Origin: Lachnospiraceae bacterium
GTDB taxonomy: Bacteria; Bacillota; Clostridia; Lachnospirales; Lachnospiraceae
Direction: 5' to 3'
NCBI GenBank assembly: GCA_014804485.1
Contig: JAAUZT010000021.1
Location: 14,690-78,689, forward strand
DNA: 64,000 nucleotides
The first letter of the stretch is position 1. Each line of letters opens with the position of its first letter. Shown here one piece after another: positions 37,674 to 46,409 of the stretch. A program made the translations under genes and the position numbers. The notes under the pieces were generated by a model, which was not told the origin of the DNA, made no database searches, and saw only the letters and a program-made list of their open reading frames with translations.

Positions 37674-40070
37674 CTATTCCAATTCCAACGACTGCACCAT
37701 CCCATTGACATGCTTCGGATCCACCGTAGGGCTGCCCAGCGTAAAGAACCGCTCGCCCCACTCACCGATCTGCACTGGGCAGGTAATCAGTGAGAGTCTG
37801 CTAAACTGAATCTCATCCGTCTCGGCAAGCTTCAAGCCAATGGAAGTGACGAAATTAAGCGAGTGTCCGTCATCATCCATGGAATATGCCATCGAGGATC
37901 CGTCCCAGAATACATCCTCCACTGTGTAATCCTTGTATAAGGATATGTCTATGCCGCCTTTGACAGCGGCACCGTCTTCAAGCAGCAATACTTTTTCATT
38001 TTTCGGATCAACCCGGAAGCTGACCTTATCCCGAAACTGCTTCTGATAATCTTCTTCATCAAAGGCATACAAATCTATCGTTCCCGTATCGTATCTGTCC
38101 ACCAGATAAAGCTTCCATCTCTCACTGCTGCCCGTATTCTCAAGGCACATCTGAAATGCAAATGTTCTGGGTAGCCCATCCTGTGTCTGCTCCAGCATAA
38201 ATACTTCCGGCTTAAGTCCCGTCGGCAGCCACGGCAAGTCCAGGCTGTTGACATCTCCGTCAATCATCATCTTCACGCCGCGGCAGCCATACTGTTCCGT
38301 ATACAGCCCGTAGAAATCTATGCCGTACTCCTCATCTTTATGAATCAGATACCACGTGCCGTCTTCCAGCGGGAATTGTCCGCCGTTATACAGATAATCA
38401 TAATATGCCGCGGCGTCAACCACCGCCGCCGCTATCAGCGCATCATCCGTCATGGACCACAACATATCCTCAAATTCCTTCGCTGTAGCCTGATTCCATT
38501 CTGTCTTGATCCGTTTAAGCTCCTTCTGTACCTGTGCCTCTTCTTCCTCTATTGCCGTCTTTTGCGCTTTGAGCTCTTCAAGCCACTGTAGCAGCTCTGT
38601 CTCTTCCGCCGCCTTTTGCGCCTCAAGTTCTTCAAGATTCTGCCGCATCTGTGCCTCTTCCGCCTCGTCCACAGCTTTTGCCACCGCTTCCCGCTCTCTC
38701 TCCAGCTCTGCGGCAATCCGCTCCATTTCTTCCAGTTCTTCCCACCTACGCTGTATCTGCTCCGCTTCTGCTGCCTGTACCGCTGCCTGTTCCTCTTCCG
38801 CTGCCTGTATTGCCGCCTTTACCGCCTCCTCATGTCCTGCGGCTTCAATCTCCTGTGCGGTTTCCGCTCCGGTATAAGCACATCCGCACAACAGAATGAC
38901 AGTCAACGCCACGATTCCCGTTATGATTTTGCTCCTTTTCCTTACGTCCGCGATCATAACTATGCGCTGCCGTATCCGCCTGCTGCTGCCGTCCATGGTC
39001 AATACCACGCTGTTTGCGCCGCTCCGGGTATGTTCGACATTCATCAGTTCAAGCAGCGTCCTGCCATAAGAGAACCGCTGCGTCTCTCCCAGCAGCCCGA
39101 CCGCCCGCTCATCGCAGGCAAGTTCACTGTCCTGCTTCGCCTCATATGCCGCCAGCCACACAAGCGGATGAAACCACCAGACTGTACACAATATGCTGCG
39201 CACCGCTGCCCACAAGGTATCTCCCTGCACGGCATGCGCATATTCGTGCGCCAGAATATGAAGTCTGATCTCCTCTTCCTTATACAGCTCCGGGCTGATA
39301 TAGATACCCTTTCCAGCCATACACGGACCGGGCAGCCCATTCACCAGCCAGACCCGTATCCCATGATCCGTCAGCCGCTTCGTCCATACCGCAGGCAGGC
39401 AGTCTGTCTGTGCCCTCTCCCTGGTTCGATGCAGATACACGATGAATCGCATCTGTCTAAACAGCGCGAATCCGCCCACAGCGATCACACCCGAAACCCA
39501 TATCATAACAATCGCCATACGAAAGCCTGCATAGGATCTTTCCCCCAATCCGTACCACGTCTGCATACCCTGTCTGTCCGCTGGTGAATCTGCCGGATTT
39601 GCTTCCATCTCTGTACCATCTGTTTCCGTTCCCGCCATACCTGCTGCCATGCCGCTTACGTCCATCCTTGCACCGTCTGCCGCCGCTCCTGCCGTCATGC
39701 CGCTTACGCCTGACCCTGCAGCCGTTAGGGCTGATTCTATCCCTGCCGACATATCCCGCAAAGCCTCCTTCGCATTCCCGGCATTTGCAGATGCCCCTGC
39801 GGTCATCTCATTGCTTCCGTTGTTTTCATCCACACTATTCTTATATATCTCTTCTGCTCCTGCCGCACCCACATAATACTGTGATATTCCCTGCACCGCA
39901 TTCATAATGCTGAACGAACTGCTGCCGAAGCTGACCGGCAGGATCATGCGCACCGCTACCACAAGCCACAGCGCATAGCGCATCCCCATACTGATTCTGC
40001 CATATGTCAGCCGCCGCAGTACCAGAATCACACAGATCAGAATCGTACCGCTTACAATCATATCCGTCAT
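37674..40070 (-). CDS. M56-family (BlaR1/MecR1-like) membrane metallopeptidase sensor without penicillin-binding domain
   Basis: 798 residues. Two N-terminal helices (about 5-25, 30-50) precede an extracellular Ala/Gly/Asp-rich loop (about 75-170). A helix (about 185-205) leads to the cytoplasmic zinc protease: HILAHEYAHAVQGD (HExxH, about 270-283), WWFHPLVW and DSELACDERAV with the third ligand. A helix (about 380-400, IVALTVILLCGCAYTG) exports the rest. The outer part is a long Glu/Ala coiled coil (about 400-525, EEEEAQVQKELK) and a beta-rich domain (about 530-798). BlaR1 proteases cleave the partner repressor after sensing beta-lactam. Here no serine-acylating SxxK/SxN module is evident, so another envelope signal is likely. 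The repressor gene is 55 bp upstream. Confidence 0.88.
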   Translation of the reverse strand: MTDMIVSGTILICVILVLRRLTYGRISMGMRYALWLVVAVRMILPVSFGSSSFSIMNAVQGISQYYVGAAGAEEIYKNSVDENNGSNEMTAGASANAGNAKEALRDMSAGIESALTAAGSGVSGMTAGAAADGARMDVSGMAAGMAGTETDGTEMEANPADSPADRQGMQTWYGLGERSYAGFRMAIVMIWVSGVIAVGGFALFRQMRFIVYLHRTRERAQTDCLPAVWTKRLTDHGIRVWLVNGLPGPCMAGKGIYISPELYKEEEIRLHILAHEYAHAVQGDTLWAAVRSILCTVWWFHPLVWLAAYEAKQDSELACDERAVGLLGETQRFSYGRTLLELMNVEHTRSGANSVVLTMDGSSRRIRQRIVMIADVRKRSKIITGIVALTVILLCGCAYTGAETAQEIEAAGHEEAVKAAIQAAEEEQAAVQAAEAEQIQRRWEELEEMERIAAELEREREAVAKAVDEAEEAQMRQNLEELEAQKAAEETELLQWLEELKAQKTAIEEEEAQVQKELKRIKTEWNQATAKEFEDMLWSMTDDALIAAAVVDAAAYYDYLYNGGQFPLEDGTWYLIHKDEEYGIDFYGLYTEQYGCRGVKMMIDGDVNSLDLPWLPTGLKPEVFMLEQTQDGLPRTFAFQMCLENTGSSERWKLYLVDRYDTGTIDLYAFDEEDYQKQFRDKVSFRVDPKNEKVLLLEDGAAVKGGIDISLYKDYTVEDVFWDGSSMAYSMDDDGHSLNFVTSIGLKLAETDEIQFSRLSLITCPVQIGEWGERFFTLGSPTVDPKHVNGMVQSLELE

Positions 40071-40125
40071 CTGTCACTCTCTCCCTTCCGCTCACAAGAT
40101 TCCCGACCTCTCCTCCGCACTCTTC

Positions 40126-40506
40126 TCATTCAGCGCTGCTTTCCGCTTCTGCCCTGCGCAGGATCTCATACATCTCCGCGATCTCTTCTTTCGACAATGC
40201 CTTCCTCTCCACCATGGTATTGAGCATCAGCCCCATTCGGCCGTCGAAGACTTTCTCCAGGAACTCTTCCGTCTCCTGCTGCACTGCCTCATCCCTGCCT
40301 ACATCCGGATAATACAGCTTCGCCCGCTCTCCTTCCTCATGATGAATCGCTCCCTTCTCCTCCATGCGCCGCAGGAAAGTCATCACCGTATGCTTTGTCC
40401 ATCCCGTCGTCTCCTTGAAATGATTGGTGATCTGCATCATCGTCTGCGGCGCTTCCTGCCACAACATACTCATCACCTTCCATTCCGCCTCCGATAATCT
40501 AACCAT
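40126..40506 (-). CDS. BlaI/MecI/CopY-family transcriptional repressor
   Basis: A 126-residue winged-helix repressor. The N-terminal ~75 residues read LSEAEWKVMSMLWQEAPQTM then WTKHTVMTFLRRMEEKGAIHHEEGERAKLYYP, a standard BlaI DNA-binding domain. The C-terminal ~45 residues form the dimerisation helices containing the usual protease-cleavage region. It probably binds the dyad at 40562-40591 in its own promoter and is inactivated by the M56 protein encoded next in the operon. Confidence 0.93.
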   Translation of the reverse strand: MVRLSEAEWKVMSMLWQEAPQTMMQITNHFKETTGWTKHTVMTFLRRMEEKGAIHHEEGERAKLYYPDVGRDEAVQQETEEFLEKVFDGRMGLMLNTMVERKALSKEEIAEMYEILRRAEAESSAE

Positions 40507-40561
40507 ATCCTTCTCCCTCTAAATCCAATAATTTCATATTCTTAATTCTAGGTTTACGCTT

Positions 40562-40600
40562 GACTACCTATAATATAATATGCCGGTAGTCATTTGTCAA
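40562..40600 (-). promoter_or_regulatory. Promoter and BlaI operator
   Basis: TTGACA (40595-40600), 17 bp and TATATT (40572-40577) on the minus strand. Arms GACTACC (40562-40568) and GGTAGTC (40585-40591) flank the -10 box, like the GACTACA/TGTAGTC half-sites of BlaI-type operators. Confidence 0.8.
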
Positions 40601-40630
40601 CCCATTTTTTATAATCTGAAACTCTATGCG

Positions 40631-40859
40631 GGGCAGATTGCGACAAACGCTCTCTCGTGTCATGCGCAGTCAAATGTGATTTTCTTAATATTCCGCTCAC
40701 AGTCAGCAATTGCGGGACACGGATGTCCCGCAAAGCCCGAAACGAGCCCGGATGGCTCATTGAGGGCGGTTGCGTCCGTCCTCCACCACCTATCCCGGAA
40801 TATTATAGAAAATCCATTCGACGAAGCCGACACGAGAGAGCGTTTGTCGCAATCTGCCC
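40631..40859. repeat. Nested palindromic element, copy B
   Basis: A 229-bp element with 31-bp perfect terminal arms (40631-40661 and 40829-40859). An inner AT-rich pair (starting GATTTTCTTAATATTCC at 40678) and the core hairpin TGCGGGACA-CGGA-TGTCCCGCA (40711-40732) match copy A at 19386-19616. Core sequence is largely identical. The arm sequences differ between copies but remain self-complementary. It lies between the divergent BlaI promoter and a small plus-strand gene. Confidence 0.88.
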
Positions 40860-40916
40860 TCTCTCCAATTTGACAGAAAATTTATATGTTTTCACATAAA
40901 TATTTAGAATTTTCCC

Positions 40917-40945
40917 TTCCAATTTAAAGTAATATCTGCTAAAAT
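40917..40945 (+). promoter_or_regulatory. Candidate promoter of the small plus-strand gene
   Basis: TTCCAA, 17 bp ending TGC, and TAAAAT. About 120 bp upstream of the annotated ATG, or about 75 bp from the likely translated region. The leader includes a GAACA-AGA-TGTTC dyad. Confidence 0.4.
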
Positions 40946-41067
40946 GGTGTTAAGAAATAAAGATTCCTGCCGATACTATTAACAGAACAAGATGTTCACA
41001 ATAATTTATCCAGGGAGGGATTGTCGCAGTATATGCAAATGAGAGGAATTATAAAGTTGAAGCGGTT

Positions 41068-41283
41068 ATGGCTGTTTCCCCGCTAAGGAAGGTTTCTTCC
41101 AATGACAAAAAACACCAGTCCGGACAGAACCCGTCTAAAACCTTCGCGCAGACTTTCTTTTCTAAGGTTTTAGATGAGGCATGTGAGAGGGAACAGGAAC
41201 GAAACATCCACATTTACACCAGCGGCTACACCAGGGATGCACTTCCCTATTACAATTTTATCAATATGCGCGAGTATTGTTAA
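41068..41283 (+). CDS. Small conserved-looking protein of unknown function (start uncertain)
   Basis: 71 residues from the first in-frame ATG, reading AVSPLRKVSSNDKK ... HIYTSGYTRDALPYYNFINM. No family is recognised. The ATG has no ribosome site, and the frame stays open upstream (IVAVYANERNYKVEAV, back to about 41020) with convincing protein character. A strong AGGGAGGG site lies immediately before an ATT at 41020. No ATG, GTG or TTG in frame is correctly spaced. Translation may use a rare start or a frameshift. A strong terminator follows the stop by 10 bp, which supports a real transcription unit. Confidence 0.6.
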   Translation: MAVSPLRKVSSNDKKHQSGQNPSKTFAQTFFSKVLDEACEREQERNIHIYTSGYTRDALPYYNFINMREYC

Positions 41284-41293
41284 CTGAAGTGAA

Positions 41294-41326
41294 AAACCCG
41301 AGGAACTCCAATATCCCTCGGGTTTT
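41294..41326. terminator. Bidirectional terminator
   Basis: AAACCCGAGG and CCTCGGGTTT arms with a 12-nt loop. TTTT follows on the plus strand and TTTTT on the minus strand. Serves the small plus-strand gene and the minus-strand chemoreceptor. Confidence 0.85.
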
Positions 41327-41390
41327 GCATTTATTCTGCATATCACATATCCATTCCGAATCTCTGTATTGCTTACTGCGAATTCGCTCT

Positions 41391-42830
41391 TTACTGCAGC
41401 TGCTTCGCCAGACTGAAGATCTCCTCCAGCATATCTTTACATGCCTGCATATCCTGTACGGTAGCTTCCGAAGTCCTAAGTCCTTCCATGCTGGAAGCCG
41501 CCACTTCTTCACTTGCCGCAGACAACTGTGAGATATCATCCGAGATCGCATTGGTGCTGTCGATAATGCTCGCGATGATCCTTTCGCTGTCTCTTATATT
41601 GTTTACCATATTCTGTACTTCTTCATCAACTGCCTCGAATTTCTCCCTGGTAGCCTCGATCAGCTCGGTCTGTTTGTTAATAGACTGTTGTGCACTGTCT
41701 ACACTCTCATTCACGCTCTTCGTATCCAGAATCAATTCATTGATAATATTGGTAATGCTGTTGGAAGCATCTTTAGTCTGCTCCGAAAGCTGCCTGATCT
41801 CCTCGGCAACCACCGCGAACCCTCTTCCCGCCTCTCCGGCACGCGCTGCCTCTATGGAAGCATTGAGTGCCAGCAGATTCGTCTGGCTGGAAATAGACAG
41901 AATAGCGCCGATGAAATTCTGCACCTCTTCCACCTTATGGCTAAGCATATTGCTGACTTCAACGGTCGCTCCGCTGGCTGCCTCCACGTTCTCAGCCTGC
42001 TTCCTCAGACTCTCAACAACATCGGCACCCTGCGTTACCATTTCACTCGCTCTGTCGGAAGCTGCTGTCAGATTCCTGATACTCTCCTCCACGGCATCCG
42101 TATTGCTCCGGATCTCCATACACATATCCGCCTGCCGCTGAATGGACTGCGCCGTAGCATCGGTGCTCTCCGCTATGTTCGTCATGGCGAAATTATTGGT
42201 ATCTACATTGCCCTGCAGATTTCCCAGTCTGTCCATCGCACCGTCAAAATTCTCGATAATACTGCCGGCTACCTGCAGCATCTTCTGCTGCGCCGCCTCC
42301 TGCTGCGCCGCGGCCTCTGCCACGCTATTGACATTCTCCTCATTAAACTGGACCAACAGCTTAGAAACCGTATAAGAAGCATATGCCACAAGCATAATCG
42401 TTAAAAGACTCATAATCGAATCTTCCAGTTGTGTACGATCCAGCAGGAATATCCTGATCAGATTAAGTGCTATGATCGCACCATTACCAAACAACAGCAG
42501 CCTCTTATTATAATATACCAGAACACCGAACAACACGGGAAAAGCATAGGCGTACACTCCCGTATTCATCCCGAATAATACCATAGCCCCATACGCGACT
42601 GTGGCACATGCCATCATGCCTACCGCACCCTTTTTCTGGTCTTTCCACAACACATAAGACCCAATTGCACCGATTAGCATTGCCACTGTCACCGCTGCAC
42701 GCACAATAACTCGTATGCCGCCGCTCTCTAAAGCCCCCGATGCCACGGTAACCAGAATAAAATACACTAAGATTACCGAGATAAGAATTAGTACGGTTTT
42801 GTTCGCCCGTCTGTACTGTGATGCTGTCAT
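41391..42830 (-). CDS. Methyl-accepting chemotaxis protein with membrane-embedded sensor
   Basis: 479 residues. The first ~175 hold five to six helices (about 10-30, 38-60, 70-85, 90-110, 118-140, 145-165) with no sizeable extracellular loop. Coiled-coil and the signalling tip [19 protein letters not shown] (about 320-340) follow. It resembles the receptor at 3451-5004 in layout but not closely in sequence. GGGGG lies eight nt before ATG. It follows the hybrid kinase gene by 141 bp on the same strand. An in-membrane cue such as redox state or proton motive force is possible, but the sequence does not show which. Confidence 0.9.
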   Translation of the reverse strand: MTASQYRRANKTVLILISVILVYFILVTVASGALESGGIRVIVRAAVTVAMLIGAIGSYVLWKDQKKGAVGMMACATVAYGAMVLFGMNTGVYAYAFPVLFGVLVYYNKRLLLFGNGAIIALNLIRIFLLDRTQLEDSIMSLLTIMLVAYASYTVSKLLVQFNEENVNSVAEAAAQQEAAQQKMLQVAGSIIENFDGAMDRLGNLQGNVDTNNFAMTNIAESTDATAQSIQRQADMCMEIRSNTDAVEESIRNLTAASDRASEMVTQGADVVESLRKQAENVEAASGATVEVSNMLSHKVEEVQNFIGAILSISSQTNLLALNASIEAARAGEAGRGFAVVAEEIRQLSEQTKDASNSITNIINELILDTKSVNESVDSAQQSINKQTELIEATREKFEAVDEEVQNMVNNIRDSERIIASIIDSTNAISDDISQLSAASEEVAASSMEGLRTSEATVQDMQACKDMLEEIFSLAKQLQ

Positions 42831-42971
42831 CTTATGTTCCCCCTTTAGATTATATTATGTTTTTCTGATATTACATTCATACTACACTGATACACAGCTA
42901 TATATTATCACAATTATTCGACCATTTCCAGTTTTTCCGATGCCGAACCGTAATCCCAAATTACACCAAAA

Positions 42972-44789
42972 TCACATCTCGACATCTCTGATCAATTCCG
43001 GCGGCAGCCATTTCTTCAGAATCTTGCCAAGCATTTCCATATCTATAGGCTTGGGCAGGAAATCGTTCATTCCTCCCACAAGGAACTCATTCTCCATCCC
43101 TTTAACCGCATTGGCTGACAGTGCTACAATGGGCAGACTGTCCGTGTAGGGCGTGCCAGTCGCACGGATCAGTTTCACGGCTTCGATACCATCCATCTCC
43201 GGCATCATATGATCCATGAACACCAGATCATACTGCATCTGCCTGCGTATCATATCGACACTGTCCTGCCCGTTGTCTACCAGATCAGGCACAATACCGA
43301 ACTTCTTAAGAAGTCCCGTCGCCACACGCAAGTTCACTTTATTATCGTCCACCACAAGCACCTTAGCTTCCGGCGCGGTAAAGTCAATGACAAACTGTTT
43401 TAATTCTACCGCATTCTTGTTCTTACTGTATTCACACGGCGCGGCATCTATAACCTTCTGTCGGATATCAAAGATAAACGTGCTGCCCTTGCCGTATTCG
43501 CTCTCCACCTTGATGCTGCCGCCCATGTTCTCCACCAGCAGCTTTGAAATGGACAACCCCAATCCGGTACCTTCCATGCCGCGGTTCTTCTTCATATCCA
43601 CCTGTTCAAAGGATCGGAACAGCTTATCCATATCCTCCTGCCTGATGCCGATGCCTGTGTCAGCGACGCTGAACAACAGCCGTCCTACATTTTCCTCTTC
43701 CTGCTGCCACGATACCGTGAGTGTAATGGATCCCTCATATGTAAACTTTGTGGCATTACCCATGATATTGATGATAATCTGCTTCACTCTTCCGATATCC
43801 CCGTACAGCTTGCGCGGTACGCTGTCGGACACCTTAGCGATCAGTTCCACCGGTCTGCCCTTCAACCGCACCTCCATCATGCTCATTACATCATGAATCA
43901 TGGATGAGAAATAATACTCTTCGGGAATGATCGGCATCTTCCCGGATTCGATTTTGGAGAAATCCAGAATATCGTTAATAATACTAAGCAGCCCTTCTCC
44001 CGACGTCTTGATCGTGCCTGCATACTCTCTGCCCTGCTCCGACAGCTTCTCATCCAACAATAGGTCCGCCATACCGCAGATCGCGTTCATCGGCGTCCGA
44101 ATCTCATGGGACATGTTGGCAAGAAACACGCTTTTCGCCTCATTGGAGGCTTCCGCCTGGTGCATCAGCTTCTCCATCTCTTCCATATTATGCTTGATCG
44201 TCATCGTATTCTCTACCGCGATCACACACAGCACGCCGCAGCCGAACTGGAGGCAGAAAATATTGATGAGCATATTCATGATACGCAGGAATGTAACAAT
44301 GGCAGTATTCTCAATCACATACCGCGGTTCCAAAAAATTGCCCATGCTCAATTCCACGAAATAGAACACGAATATAATAATAAAATTCACGACCGGATGA
44401 AACTGCCTCTTCTCCGGATTCTGACATTTCAAAACAAAGTTAGTGAGAACCGTAAACGGAAACATTGCCAGACAGTAGAGCCCGAATTGTGTAGTTTCGC
44501 CTAATATATACACGGAAATCCATGAGTAGACCAATATCTCCGCCACAAATATGAAGTACACAAGACGAACGCGGTTATGTCTGGCATAATAAAACGCCAC
44601 TCCGTAGATCAATATGCTTACCAAATTCAGGTTGCTTAAAAACCTCGCCCCGCCTAATCGCAATGTAACCAGAAGTATGGTATGTATGAATACCAAAACA
44701 ACGGCGCAGATCTGAAGAAATACGTCGTAATTCATAATATTCAGTTTGAAATTCTTCACCTGATTCCACATCTTCGCTATCCCGGTCAT
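42972..44789 (-). CDS. Hybrid histidine kinase with receiver domain
   Basis: 605 residues. Seven or so membrane helices occupy about 1-205 without an extracellular sensor. The HisKA box is ANMSHEIRTPMNAI (His about 233), and the ATPase domain contains DTGIGIRQEDMDKLF and GTGLGLSISKLLVE (about 335-455). The C-terminal receiver (about 475-600) has VLVVDDNKVN, acceptor Asp in LVFMDHMMPEMDG, and LSANA. The GAGG site is seven nt before ATG. The receiver implies an internal phosphorelay to a separate Hpt protein, which is not in the window. The stand-alone response regulator at 46410-47180 is near but separated by three genes. Confidence 0.93.
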   Translation of the reverse strand: MTGIAKMWNQVKNFKLNIMNYDVFLQICAVVLVFIHTILLVTLRLGGARFLSNLNLVSILIYGVAFYYARHNRVRLVYFIFVAEILVYSWISVYILGETTQFGLYCLAMFPFTVLTNFVLKCQNPEKRQFHPVVNFIIIFVFYFVELSMGNFLEPRYVIENTAIVTFLRIMNMLINIFCLQFGCGVLCVIAVENTMTIKHNMEEMEKLMHQAEASNEAKSVFLANMSHEIRTPMNAICGMADLLLDEKLSEQGREYAGTIKTSGEGLLSIINDILDFSKIESGKMPIIPEEYYFSSMIHDVMSMMEVRLKGRPVELIAKVSDSVPRKLYGDIGRVKQIIINIMGNATKFTYEGSITLTVSWQQEEENVGRLLFSVADTGIGIRQEDMDKLFRSFEQVDMKKNRGMEGTGLGLSISKLLVENMGGSIKVESEYGKGSTFIFDIRQKVIDAAPCEYSKNKNAVELKQFVIDFTAPEAKVLVVDDNKVNLRVATGLLKKFGIVPDLVDNGQDSVDMIRRQMQYDLVFMDHMMPEMDGIEAVKLIRATGTPYTDSLPIVALSANAVKGMENEFLVGGMNDFLPKPIDMEMLGKILKKWLPPELIRDVEM

Positions 44790-44903
44790 TTATATTCCTC
44801 ACCGTCTCGTACTCTTTCCATCACCGATGTTATTGTACACCCGCATACCGTCAGAGTGCAAGTATATCAAGCTATATGTTTCAGGTTTGCTCATGGCTAC
44901 GAC

Positions 44904-45338
44904 TCAGATCACATAATTACCCGTAATCTGACCCTGCCACTCTACCAGATCCGCCAGTGTCACTTTATCCACAACCCCGCTGATGGCCTCGTCAAGCATC
45001 TGCCAAAGCCGAAGCGTCACACAAGATTCCTGACGCTCACACATATTGATCTCATCATCCAGACAGGGAACCGGTGCCAGCGACCCTTCCGTCAGCCGCA
45101 GTATCATACCTACCGTATATTTCTCCGGCTCTCTTGTCAGACGATATCCTCCCTGCGGTCCTCGGATGCTTTTCACATATCCTGCCTTGTTAAGCACCGA
45201 GATGATCTGCTCCAGATATTTGTCCGATATCTCCTGTCTTGCCGCTATGTCCTTGATTCTCACCGGTTCACCGGTATTATTTAACGCCAGATCCAGCATC
45301 AGCCTGAGCGCATATCTCCCCTTTGTGGAAATCTTCAT
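44904..45338 (-). CDS. Rrf2-family transcriptional regulator with three C-terminal cysteines
   Basis: 144 residues. MKISTKGRYALRLMLDLA and the helix-turn-helix region IAARQEISDKYLEQIISVLNKAG are typical of the IscR/CymR/NsrR family. Three cysteines occur as PVPC, NMC and ESC with spacing Cx7Cx5C (about 92-106). This resembles the [2Fe-2S] ligation of IscR, so redox or iron-sulfur sensing is plausible. ATG at 45338 has AGGAGGG six nt upstream; the longer frame is discounted. No suf or isc genes are in the window. The hybrid kinase gene follows by 114 bp. Confidence 0.9.
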   Translation of the reverse strand: MKISTKGRYALRLMLDLALNNTGEPVRIKDIAARQEISDKYLEQIISVLNKAGYVKSIRGPQGGYRLTREPEKYTVGMILRLTEGSLAPVPCLDDEINMCERQESCVTLRLWQMLDEAISGVVDKVTLADLVEWQGQITGNYVI

Positions 45339-45434
45339 ACAAGCCCTCCTGTCAGAGTCTCCGACACCATGCAGCAAGTACATGAATAGTCTGAGCACTC
45401 ATTTTCCTATCAAGTCAGTATGCTTTATATGATA

Positions 45435-45463
45435 TTTATACTACTCTTACGTATTTTTGTCAA
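45435..45463 (-). promoter_or_regulatory. Promoter of the Rrf2 gene
   Basis: TTGACA, 17 bp and TATAAA on the minus strand, about 97 bp before the start codon. The rest of 45339-45610 contains a weak AT-rich -10 (TATAAT at 45534) for the divergent gene and no other clear signal. Confidence 0.75.
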
Positions 45464-45610
45464 ATAACGTTTCTTCGGTAATCCCGGAAATTTACTGTCA
45501 GAACTGTTAAGAAAATATCTCCTCATTACGATATATAATATAAGAAGCGACCAAAAGCGCGTCGCTGGCAGGTAAACGGAATTACGAATCACGCTAAGGA
45601 GGGCACAAAC

Positions 45611-46336
45611 ATGAACAAAGTAAACGGATACAGCGCATACCAGAATAACTACTATGATAACTCTGTACGCGGCAAGAAAAATCAAGATAAGACATCCAAG
45701 ACCGACTCCGCCGGCAAAACAAACGGCATCGGCAAGACCGGAAACAGCACTCAGTTAAGCAGCAAAGCTAAGGCTCTGTTGCAGGAGTTAAAGAGAACTT
45801 ACAGCAACATGGACTTCATGGTTGCCGACTATGATTCCGATGAGGAAGCTGCTTCTTATCTCTCCCGCGGGATGAAGGAATACAGCGTGCTGATCGATCC
45901 GGAAGAATTAGAGCGCATGGCAGCCGATGATGATGTTAAGCAGCAGAACTTGGCACTTCTCGATGAAGCTGTCGGTAAACTGGACGAAGTAAAGGATCAG
46001 CTCGGCGATCATAAGAATGAAATAGCGAGCATAGGCATTACCATCGGTAAAGACGGCCAACTGTCCTATTTTGCAGAGTTAGAGAAATCCGGCGAGCGTC
46101 AAAAAGAATTTGTAGATCGCATTCGTGAAGGCAAAAAGGAGGCGGCCGAGAAAGCGGAAGCGGACAAAACCGGCGGCAAGCCTCACGGATATGAGTATGA
46201 GAGAAGCAAACGCACTACCGTATACGCTTCTACCGCCGAGGAACTGGTCGACAAGATCAAAAATGTGGATTGGGACAATATCAAGGAAGAAACTACCGTT
46301 CCCATGCCCGGTGATCGCTTTAGTTTCTCAATCTAA
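45611..46336 (+). CDS. Hypothetical hydrophilic protein
   Basis: 241 residues with no signal peptide or membrane helix. The N-terminus is Asn/Tyr/Lys-rich and disordered (NKVNGYSAYQNNYYDNS). Residues ~50-165 form an alpha/beta region (SSKAKALLQELKRTYSNMDFMVADYD, EYSVLIDPEELERMAADD). A Lys/Glu helix and a C-terminal TTVPMPGDRFSFSI follow. From memory it resembles a DUF (perhaps DUF6033) common in Lachnospiraceae, but I am not certain. AAGGAGGG lies eight nt before ATG. It has its own terminator, so it is monocistronic. Function unknown. Confidence 0.75.
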   Translation: MNKVNGYSAYQNNYYDNSVRGKKNQDKTSKTDSAGKTNGIGKTGNSTQLSSKAKALLQELKRTYSNMDFMVADYDSDEEAASYLSRGMKEYSVLIDPEELERMAADDDVKQQNLALLDEAVGKLDEVKDQLGDHKNEIASIGITIGKDGQLSYFAELEKSGERQKEFVDRIREGKKEAAEKAEADKTGGKPHGYEYERSKRTTVYASTAEELVDKIKNVDWDNIKEETTVPMPGDRFSFSI

Positions 46337-46342
46337 AATACA

Positions 46343-46370
46343 AGCGCAGGTGGAGCACCACCTGCGCTTT
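46343..46370 (+). terminator. Terminator of the hypothetical gene
   Basis: AGCGCAGGTGG and CCACCTGCGCT perfect 11-base arms with an AGCA tetraloop, followed by TTATTGTTTT. Six bp after the stop. Confidence 0.9.
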
Positions 46371-46409
46371 ATTGTTTTCATGATTTACATGACCGCTGCT
46401 GTCACTTTC

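Noticed and set aside
37660..37680. Amber read-through of the M56 gene into the small downstream frame
   Set aside because: No suppressor context or pyrrolysine signal is visible; the nearby ATG with a ribosome site is a simpler explanation.
40657..40899. 80-codon plus-strand frame inside palindromic copy B
   Set aside because: The frame is not kept in copy A on that strand and reflects the palindrome sequence.
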